DNA of 12,242 bases from Marinobacter sp. GTDB taxonomy: Bacteria; Pseudomonadota; Gammaproteobacteria; Pseudomonadales; Oleiphilaceae. Both the position numbers and the translations under genes were made by a program. The notes beneath the pieces were generated by a model. It was not told the DNA's origin, did no database searches, and worked only from the letters and a program-made list of their open reading frames with translations. Location: positions 1-12,242 of the forward strand of contig JAEPMM010000054.1 in the NCBI GenBank assembly GCA_017643965.1, written 5' to 3'. Every line of letters begins with the position of its first letter. The stretch's first letter is position 1. Positions 6,910-12,242 of the stretch are shown piece after piece.

Positions 6910-8940
6910 ATGCAATTGAAACGGTCAATGGAATTGACCCCGTATGATCTCCCCCGAATAGAAAACCCTTTCCTCGCCGCCGCGGAAGTCGGTCAGCTCA
7001 TCAGCTCCGGACGCCTCTCCGGCATTGACCTGAGAGCCCTTCTGCGAGTTCGCCCGGACAGCCGGGAGCCACTGCAAACTCTGGCCACCAGACAAGTGGC
7101 GGACGGCGATCTGTTCCTGATCCACGGCCCATTCGATCCGGGGCCGCTATCCCCGGTGATTGACTGGCGCGACAACCCGGAACTGAAGGCCGGCGGCGAA
7201 TGGAAACCGTCGTCACAACTGCTCTTCGGCCTTGGCTATGCCCTGCAGGAACTGAACCGTCGACAGCTGACACCAGACGACGTCAAGCGCGGCCCCATTC
7301 CGGGCGCCAGCGGCACAGCCGCTGAGCGCGCGCGCACAAGTGACAAGAACCCGGCCCAAACCGCGCCCACCGCCACTTCTGCCTCTGTCATGGCCACCAC
7401 CCTGGCCGGCATAAAACTCGCCAACGAGTCCGGTCGGGTGCCGAAGGAAGAGCAAGAGCCGGAGATTCATGTTGAGGTGGGCATCTTTACTGATGGGACG
7501 TTGAATAATGCGTTTAACAGTCAGCTTCTAGCAGATAGATTGAAAGCGGAATGCCTGAAAGCCAATCAATTCAATGCTATTGAGATTGCCGAATGCAAGC
7601 GTCAGCTTGGCTTAATGATGGGAGGCAGCTACAGAAACTCAGCGAGTAACGTTTTTAAACTCTGGGACATGTACCCAGATACTGACACCACAAACGGAAA
7701 CATCCGGAAGCTGAAAATTAAGGCCTACATCGAAGGCGTTGGCACTAAAACAGGAAGCGGCGACTCGATGATGGGCGCTGCGACTGGAATTGGCGAAACG
7801 GGCATCAAGGAGCAAGTACTCAAAAGTTTTGACGAGATTGCGAGACAATTAGAAAACCGTCTTCAAGGCCAGGCAGTCTCCAGCTTCACTTTCGACGTAT
7901 TCGGCTTTAGCAGAGGCGCCGCTGCGGCCCGTTATGCGATAAACGAGATCAACAAAAAAGACGAAGGGCTGCTAGGAAAGGCTTTGCAAGCTCGCGGACA
8001 ATCGTGGCCAAGAAAGCATGAAGTACGGTTCGTAGGTTTATTCGATACCGTGGCTGCGGTTTTGAACATCGCGAATGGTGACCTCAGCGCGGCCAATAAC
8101 AAAAACCAACCAGTAGAGCTCTTCCTTGACCCAAACGAAATATCTACGGCAGTTCAACTGACGGCGGCCAATGAGCACAGAAAGCTCTTCGCATTAAATA
8201 GCCTTAAAAGCACCGATACAGAGCTTCCCCCGAACTTCAGGGAAATCGAACTCCCTGGTGCGCATTCTGATATCGGGGGTGGATACCCAGACCATCTCCG
8301 TGAAGAGGTACTGATCACCCCCCTCCTTTCAGTGGATCGCGATCGATTCTCGTGGCCAGAAAAAACGATTCAGTGGGACTACCTCGATAGCCTCAAAAGT
8401 GAGATAGCAGCAGAGCAGTGGATCGGCGAGTACAGCTTACCGGTCCCACAGTCACCCGTCCTTAATCCAAGGCCAAGAGAAATCAATGCACCAGGGGAGC
8501 CGCAGTTGGAGATCTTCATCAAGCGCTCCGAGCACCCCGCCCCTGACGGCAATGTCGAGCTCGCTTTGCGAATGTGCCGCACGGTAAAAGGCGAATATTC
8601 GAGGGTTGCACTCTCAATAATGCATAAAATGGCAAACGACGCCGGGGTTGGTTTGGAATCACCCCCGGAGCGAAGAGAAGCGCGAGTTCCTGAAGAGCTT
8701 CTCCCCATACTTCAAAGCCTGCAAGAGCAGATTGAGTCTGGCGTCAATTCACCAGTGCTGGACTCAAACCACCAAAAACTCTTATTTCAACGCTATATCC
8801 ACTATTCTGCCAACTACAACAGCATGAACACTTCTATTCTTGGCATGCCTCTCAGCTTACGAATTCTTCGTAACTTCAACACCAATATGCCAGCCAAATC
8901 TCGAAAACGGATTGTTCATTTCAACATGGAGAACCATTGA
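6910..8940 (+). CDS. DUF2235/Tle1-type phospholipase, putative type VI secretion effector
   Basis: The 676-residue protein has an alpha/beta-hydrolase of the DUF2235 (T6SS Tle1-like) family from about residue 185. Hallmarks are VGIFTDGTLNNAF (191-202), the nucleophile elbow GFSRGA with Ser334 in the GxSxG motif, GLFDTVAA with Asp379, and LPGAHSDIGGGY with His452, a plausible Ser-Asp-His triad. Known Tle1 proteins are phospholipases injected into rival Gram-negative cells, where they attack membrane phospholipids. Residues 1-131 form a segment I do not recognise (FLIHGPFDPGPLSPVIDW), followed by an Ala/Thr/Pro-rich linker (about 132-180). No signal peptide is visible, as expected for T6SS cargo. 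The ATG at 6910 is chosen because AAGGAG lies 8 nt upstream; a GTG at 6823 has no such site. Base composition falls from about 7480 onward. No VgrG, PAAR or chaperone gene is nearby. The next gene overlaps by one base and is probably the immunity gene. Confidence 0.85.
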   Translation: MQLKRSMELTPYDLPRIENPFLAAAEVGQLISSGRLSGIDLRALLRVRPDSREPLQTLATRQVADGDLFLIHGPFDPGPLSPVIDWRDNPELKAGGEWKPSSQLLFGLGYALQELNRRQLTPDDVKRGPIPGASGTAAERARTSDKNPAQTAPTATSASVMATTLAGIKLANESGRVPKEEQEPEIHVEVGIFTDGTLNNAFNSQLLADRLKAECLKANQFNAIEIAECKRQLGLMMGGSYRNSASNVFKLWDMYPDTDTTNGNIRKLKIKAYIEGVGTKTGSGDSMMGAATGIGETGIKEQVLKSFDEIARQLENRLQGQAVSSFTFDVFGFSRGAAAARYAINEINKKDEGLLGKALQARGQSWPRKHEVRFVGLFDTVAAVLNIANGDLSAANNKNQPVELFLDPNEISTAVQLTAANEHRKLFALNSLKSTDTELPPNFREIELPGAHSDIGGGYPDHLREEVLITPLLSVDRDRFSWPEKTIQWDYLDSLKSEIAAEQWIGEYSLPVPQSPVLNPRPREINAPGEPQLEIFIKRSEHPAPDGNVELALRMCRTVKGEYSRVALSIMHKMANDAGVGLESPPERREARVPEELLPILQSLQEQIESGVNSPVLDSNHQKLLFQRYIHYSANYNSMNTSILGMPLSLRILRNFNTNMPAKSRKRIVHFNMENH

Positions 8941-9545
8941 TGTTGACGCTATATCTTAGGTCCGCCGTTATGATCGCGCTGGTACTCGGCCAAGGCTGTG
9001 CTTCCTACTCGAGCGAACACACCAAGGACTACCGACGTATTTCATTTGCGGCCCCTGAACATTACGAAGTTTGGCTGGTCGACGTCTTGATGGAAAAGAG
9101 CGGTGAACGCAGTTGGCGTCAACCGGGAGGTACCGTTAAATGTTGCTGGAGAGGCCCGAAGGGGCCGGCGGGACCAGGCGCTCAAGCTGATCCATTTCCA
9201 GAGATGGTGTGGGTACATTGGTTCTCTTTCGCAGAACAGAGGTACTATGCCCACCTGATCACCCTTCCCGAAAACATCGAATCGAAGATGCGAAATCCGG
9301 GGAGGGTCATAACCAATGAGGATGTTCGTCAGGTGCCGAGACACAACATGACAATAGGACTTGCGCCAGGTGGACAGATCGTAGTTTGGGTTCAGAGCCA
9401 AATCGGCAATGAAATGGAGGTTTTGCGATCTCAGGCTGAGCTAGTTGACGGCGACCCCAGTGATTTTTCTTCCCTAACCGAGGCGTATCTTCAGAAACAC
9501 AGTGACTATTTGGAAGAAAACGGCCTACAACTGGACAAGTGGTAA
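8940..9545 (+). CDS. DUF2931-like putative lipoprotein, probable immunity protein of the effector
   Basis: The 201-residue product begins with a hydrophobic signal (LRSAVMIALVLGQG) ending at Cys20, followed by ASYSSE, as in bacterial lipoproteins. The lipobox is atypical (LGQGC, with Gly rather than Leu at -3). The mature part has YEVWLVDVLMEKSGERSW, CCWRGPKGPAGPGAQ and MVWVHWFSFAEQRYYAHL, which recall the DUF2931 family of short lipoproteins often found beside secreted-toxin genes; this assignment is from memory. The ATG at 8940 overlaps the last base of the effector's TGA, with GGAG (8927-8930) upstream, so translation is coupled. A TTG at 8937 is less likely. A periplasmic, membrane-anchored protein is where an antidote to a Tle1 phospholipase would be needed, hence the immunity inference. 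Base composition is AT-rich like the 3' part of the effector gene. It converges with trmH across only 24 bp. Confidence 0.75.
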   Translation: MLTLYLRSAVMIALVLGQGCASYSSEHTKDYRRISFAAPEHYEVWLVDVLMEKSGERSWRQPGGTVKCCWRGPKGPAGPGAQADPFPEMVWVHWFSFAEQRYYAHLITLPENIESKMRNPGRVITNEDVRQVPRHNMTIGLAPGGQIVVWVQSQIGNEMEVLRSQAELVDGDPSDFSSLTEAYLQKHSDYLEENGLQLDKW

Positions 9546-9566
9546 ACCGAAAGCGCCCGAGGTATC

Positions 9567-9582
9567 GGATCAGTCCTGATCC
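9567..9582. repeat. Palindrome at the convergent gene ends
   Basis: GGATCAG-TC-CTGATCC is a perfect 7-bp inverted repeat that overlaps the trmH stop codon (9570-9572), 22 bp after the preceding + strand gene. It could help end transcription from either side, but there is no T-tract and the loop is very short, so this is weak. Confidence 0.3.
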
Positions 9583-10319
9583 AATTCCTCAGCGATCGTG
9601 GCTTTCTGATGATCATCCCAACGGGGGCGGTTCTTGCGCAGTTCGCGGACGCCCTGCATCCAGCCGACCCCATCGACAAGCTCGCCGGTGTCCGGATCTA
9701 TCGGTGGGTACGGCAGGTTGCGGTCATCGCAGTAGCGTTTCACGGTGGGCTGGCACCAGCAAAACAGCAGTCGGTTGTATTCATCGTCCGGCAGGCGACG
9801 CTCATTATAGAACCCTGCCGCTTTGCGCTGGCGCTGGGCCTCGGCCAGAATGATCGCGCAGGCGGCGGAGACATTCAGGGACTCGACCATGCCCATCATC
9901 GGAATCACGATGTGCTCGTCCGCCTGGTCCGCTGCATCGGCGCTGACGCCGTCCACTTCGTTGCCGAGAATAATCGTGCACGGCACCGTAAAGTCCGCTT
10001 CCCGGTAGTCGATGGCGCGATCAGACAGTTGCGCGGCGTAAAGCTTGTGGCCCTGCCCTTTCAGAGCTGTGACCGCGTCGTCCATGGTCCGGTGGGTATG
10101 GGTAGTCACCCAGGTGTAGCTTCCGCCCGCGGTCTTGCGGAAGGCGCGGAAGCCCTCCCTGGGCCAGACGGTGTGCATATTGGCGAGGCCGAAGGCGTCG
10201 CAGGAGCGGATGATCGCCGACAGGTTTCTGGGCTTATGAACCTGATCGGTGAGAACACGGAGATCCGGTTGACGGGTGTTCAGGGTTTGCTTGATTCGGG
10301 CGAGGCGTTCAGGCGTCAT
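9570..10319 (-). CDS. trmH: tRNA (guanosine(18)-2'-O)-methyltransferase TrmH
   Basis: TrmH is a SPOUT-class enzyme that uses S-adenosylmethionine to methylate the 2'-OH of G18 in the D-loop of tRNA, working as a cytoplasmic dimer with a knotted SAM-binding site. The 249-residue product shows the three family motifs: motif 1 as HKPRNLSAIIRSCDAFG (29-44) with the catalytic-type Arg38, motif 2 as IILGNEVDGVS (116-126), and motif 3 as IPMMGMVESLNVSAACAIIL (139-158). A family-like C-terminal tail with KRYCDDRNLPYPPIDPDT follows. The ATG at 10317-10319 (MTPERLARIKQTL) gives the usual N-terminus. A longer frame back to 10406 would add 29 unsuitable, hydrophobic residues. The ribosome binding site is weak. 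It is divergent from miaB and ends tail-to-tail with the lipoprotein gene. Confidence 0.95.
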   Translation of the reverse strand: MTPERLARIKQTLNTRQPDLRVLTDQVHKPRNLSAIIRSCDAFGLANMHTVWPREGFRAFRKTAGGSYTWVTTHTHRTMDDAVTALKGQGHKLYAAQLSDRAIDYREADFTVPCTIILGNEVDGVSADAADQADEHIVIPMMGMVESLNVSAACAIILAEAQRQRKAAGFYNERRLPDDEYNRLLFCWCQPTVKRYCDDRNLPYPPIDPDTGELVDGVGWMQGVRELRKNRPRWDDHQKATIAEELDQD

Positions 10320-10348
10320 GATCGGTATCGGATTGGTCAAAAACACGC

Positions 10349-10375
10349 ATAATACCACAGCCCATCTAGCAACAA
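10349..10375 (-). promoter_or_regulatory. Candidate trmH promoter
   Basis: Read on the minus strand, TTGTTG (10370-10375) and TATTAT (10349-10354) resemble -35 and -10 boxes, 15 bp apart, 30 bp upstream of the trmH start. The spacer is short, so strength is uncertain. Confidence 0.4.
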
Positions 10376-10388
10376 GCCGAGACAATGG

Positions 10389-10417
10389 TGGTTGCAGATT
10401 GATCACCCCGTTATAAT
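10389..10417 (+). promoter_or_regulatory. Candidate miaB promoter
   Basis: TATAAT (10412-10417) is a perfect -10 consensus. TGGTTG (10389-10394) is a poor -35 match at 17 bp. It lies 77 bp before the miaB ATG and faces away from the trmH promoter candidate, in the only non-coding gap between the two divergent genes. Confidence 0.55.
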
Positions 10418-10494
10418 GCCCAGTTCCTTTTTTGCTAGCGCCTCTGATTACCTGTCCAGGCCCGGCGCACCATCCATCAGATTACGTGAGAACC

Positions 10495-11841
10495 ATGGCC
10501 AAGAAGCTGTACATCAAAACCCACGGCTGCCAGATGAACGAGTATGACTCCGCCCGCATGGCAGACCTGCTCAAGACTGGCGACACCGTTGAAATGACGG
10601 ACACGCCCGATGACGCCGACATCCTGCTGCTGAACACCTGCTCCATTCGTGAGAAAGCCCAGGAGAAGGTATTTCACCAGCTTGGCCGCTGGAAAAAGCT
10701 CAAGAGCAAGAAGCCAGACATGATCATCGGTGTGGGCGGCTGCGTGGCCAGCCAGGAGGGCCAGTCGATTCTGGATCGCGCGCCCTACGTGGACATGGTA
10801 TTCGGCCCTCAGACCCTGCACCGCCTGCCAGACATGATTACCGAGGTGCGCGCCAAGGGTAACGGTGTTGGCGTGGTGGATGTCAGCTTCCCGGAGATCG
10901 AGAAATTCGACAACCTGCCGGAACCGGGGGCAGATGGCCCTTCCGCGTTTGTTTCTATCATGGAAGGCTGCAGCAAATACTGTACGTTCTGCGTCGTGCC
11001 TTATACCCGGGGCGAGGAAGTGAGTCGCCCGGCCGATGATGTGGTGGCCGAAGTGGCACACCTGGCAAGCCAGGGCGTGCGCGAGGTCAATCTGTTGGGC
11101 CAGAATGTGAACGCCTACCGTGGCGAAACCCACGACGGCGACACCATGGATCTGGCCGAGCTGATTACCCTGATCGCCGCCATCGATGGCATTGATCGCA
11201 TCCGCTACACCACCTCGCACCCGGTGGAGTTCACGGACGCCTTGATTGACGTGTACGAACAGGTACCGGAACTGGTCAGCCACCTGCACTTGCCGGTCCA
11301 GAGCGGTTCCGATCGCATCCTGGCCGCCATGAAGCGTGGCCACACTGCGCTTGAGTACAAGTCCAAACTCCGTCGCCTGCGCAAGATTCGCCCGGACATC
11401 AGCTTCTCCTCGGACTTCATCATCGGGTTCCCGGGGGAAACCGACAAAGACTTCGAGGACACCATGAAGCTGATCAATGACATTGGCTTCGACATGTCCT
11501 TCAGCTTTATCTACAGCGCCCGCCCGGGGACTCCGGCATCGGACTTGCCGGACGACACGCCGATGGAAGTGAAGAAGCAGCGCCTGAGTATTCTGCAGGA
11601 CCGGCTGAACCAGAATGTGATGGATATCAGCCGCAAGATGGTGGGATCGACACAGCGGATTCTGGTGACGGGCCTGTCCAAGAAGGACCCCGGTGAGTAC
11701 GCTGGCCGCACTGAGAACAACCGGATTGTGAATTTCCGGCACGAGAATCCGGGCATTGTGGGGCACTTTATCGACGTCGAGATTGTTGAGGCTTATCCCA
11801 ATTCTCTTCGGGGCGTGCCTGTGGGTTCAGAGATGTTCTAG
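10495..11841 (+). CDS. miaB: tRNA-2-methylthio-N6-dimethylallyladenosine synthase MiaB
   Basis: MiaB is a radical-SAM methylthiotransferase that converts i6A37 to ms2i6A37 next to the anticodon of tRNAs reading UNN codons, using two [4Fe-4S] clusters. The 448-residue product has the three N-terminal cluster cysteines C12 (KTHGCQMNEYDSARM, typical of MiaB), C49 (LNTCSIREKAQEKVF) and C83 (GGCVAS). The radical-SAM CxxxCxxC is at C159, C163 and C166 (MEGCSKYCTFCVVPYTRGEE). Further motifs are LLGQNVNAY, YTTSHP, HLHLPVQSGSDRIL and SSDFIIGFPGETDKDFEDTM. The C-terminal TRAM domain covers about 380-448, including GRTENNRIVNF. The ATG at 10495 gives the canonical MAKKLYIKTHGCQMNEYDS start; an in-frame TTG at 10432 would add 21 unsupported residues. 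It is paralogous to rimO in this window. Hairpin repeat C starts 38 bp after its stop. Confidence 0.97.
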   Translation: MAKKLYIKTHGCQMNEYDSARMADLLKTGDTVEMTDTPDDADILLLNTCSIREKAQEKVFHQLGRWKKLKSKKPDMIIGVGGCVASQEGQSILDRAPYVDMVFGPQTLHRLPDMITEVRAKGNGVGVVDVSFPEIEKFDNLPEPGADGPSAFVSIMEGCSKYCTFCVVPYTRGEEVSRPADDVVAEVAHLASQGVREVNLLGQNVNAYRGETHDGDTMDLAELITLIAAIDGIDRIRYTTSHPVEFTDALIDVYEQVPELVSHLHLPVQSGSDRILAAMKRGHTALEYKSKLRRLRKIRPDISFSSDFIIGFPGETDKDFEDTMKLINDIGFDMSFSFIYSARPGTPASDLPDDTPMEVKKQRLSILQDRLNQNVMDISRKMVGSTQRILVTGLSKKDPGEYAGRTENNRIVNFRHENPGIVGHFIDVEIVEAYPNSLRGVPVGSEMF

Positions 11842-11879
11842 GGTTCGGATCAAATTGGCCTCTGCTCTTGTGCATGGCG

Positions 11880-11983
11880 AGCGGTGTACTTCCCCTCCCA
11901 AAAACCGCTACGAGCACATCCATGTGCGCTTCTCTCCGGCCATCCATGGCCTCCGAAATTTTTGGGAGGGGAAGCACACCGCT
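11880..11983 (+). repeat. Long palindromic repeat, copy C (forward)
   Basis: The outer arms at 11880-11904 and 11959-11983 are 25 bp with one mismatch (A11888 against C11975), ending inward in CCCCTCCCAAAAA and TTTTTGGGAGGGG. Inside are two clean hairpins, GCACATCCATGTGC (11914-11927) and GGCCATCCATGGCC (11938-11951), each with a 5-bp stem and TCCA loop. Bases 11927-11967 are identical to the complement of copy B 808-848 (41 of 41). Bases 11906-11931 are identical to the complement of copy D 12155-12180 (26 of 26). It may act as the miaB transcription stop. Confidence 0.9.
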
Positions 11984-12099
11984 CTCCGCCGAATCCTGGC
12001 GTGCATGCCAGCACAGAAACCCATGTATCGGGTCAGTTTTAAACTTTGCCTGATGGACCTACTTGTTTTTCTGAAGCGGGCCTGCAAATAGTTAATTAA

Positions 12100-12209
12100 G
12101 TCGGGGTGCGGGGCACCTTTCACAGACTGTTGAGGGCCATGGACGGCCCGAAACAAGCGCACATGGATGTGCTCGTAGCGTGTCTGTGAAAGGTGCCCCG
12201 CACCCCGAC
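12100..12209 (-). repeat. Long palindromic repeat, copy D (reverse, different outer stem)
   Basis: The outer arms at 12100-12127 and 12182-12209 form a perfect 28-bp inverted repeat. Their sequence (GGTGCGGGGCACCTTTCACA) does not carry the CCCAAAAA/TTTTTGGG end shared by A, B and C. The interior, read on the minus strand, still has the family pattern: GCACATCCATGTGC (complement of 12159-12172), then a GGGCC-GTCCAT-GGCCC hairpin (complement of 12134-12149). It is therefore the same element with a replaced or fully diverged outer stem. Confidence 0.88.
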
Positions 12210-12242
12210 CTAACCCCAACATTCAGATAATCTGACTCCCCG

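Larger units (their letters stand above)
11842..12242. other. Repeat-filled region downstream of miaB
   Basis: These 401 bp to the window end hold no credible gene; short open frames here read through the palindromes. It contains hairpin elements C (11880-11983) and D (12100-12209). The 116-bp gap between them includes a small hairpin, CTGGC-GTGCAT-GCCAG (11996-12011). A block at about 12055-12082 (CTACTTGTTTTTCTGAAGCG) loosely resembles the flank of copy A. Any following gene lies outside the window. Confidence 0.75.

Noticed and set aside
10495..11841. Annotating rimO and miaB as a functional tRNA/ribosome modification cluster.
   Set aside because: They are paralogues about 8 kb apart on opposite strands with unrelated genes between, so shared neighbourhood is probably coincidence.
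11880..12209. tRNA gene, CRISPR array or integron attC site, suggested by cloverleaf-like palindromes.
   Set aside because: There is no T-loop, anticodon arm or CCA-type acceptor pattern, no regular direct repeats with spacers, and no RYYYAAC core sites at the ends.

Overview
The window looks like a chromosomal stretch from a GC-rich gammaproteobacterium, most likely Marinobacter or a close marine relative. This rests on the housekeeping gene set, the protein character and the style of the intergenic repeats; no ribosomal RNA or other firm taxonomic marker is present.

Layout, left to right. The 3' end of gatB (+) converges on rimO (-). The 480 bp between them is non-coding and holds two long hairpin repeats in opposite orientation (A and B) flanking an inverted pair of REP sequences. 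After rimO come a small Pilz-type c-di-GMP-binding protein gene (pilZ family, +), the sulfate-activation operon cysD-cysN (+) closed by a clear rho-independent terminator, and yejK/ndpA (+), a nucleoid-associated protein. Next is an accessory pair: a DUF2235/Tle1-type phospholipase resembling type VI secretion effectors, followed with a one-base overlap by a DUF2931-type putative lipoprotein that is probably its immunity protein. trmH (-) converges on this pair. miaB (+) is divergent from trmH, with candidate promoters for both in the gap. Downstream of miaB, about 400 bp of non-coding DNA holds two more copies of the hairpin repeat (C and D), again in opposite orientation.

Functional themes: translation and RNA modification (GatB for tRNA charging, RimO for ribosomal protein S12, TrmH and MiaB for tRNA), sulfate assimilation (CysDN), c-di-GMP sensing (PilZ) and interbacterial competition (Tle1-like effector with its partner).

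The most unusual signals are: (1) a family of about 105-110 bp elements in four copies, each with a long, nearly perfect outer stem whose sequence differs between copies, enclosing two short hairpins with TCCA-type loops, arranged as two inverted doublets; (2) a CysN with a C-terminal extension that looks like a shortened APS kinase domain lacking its P-loop; (3) a Tle1-like effector whose N-terminal third is GC-rich like the host genes while its catalytic part and partner gene are visibly AT-richer, suggesting a mosaic origin.
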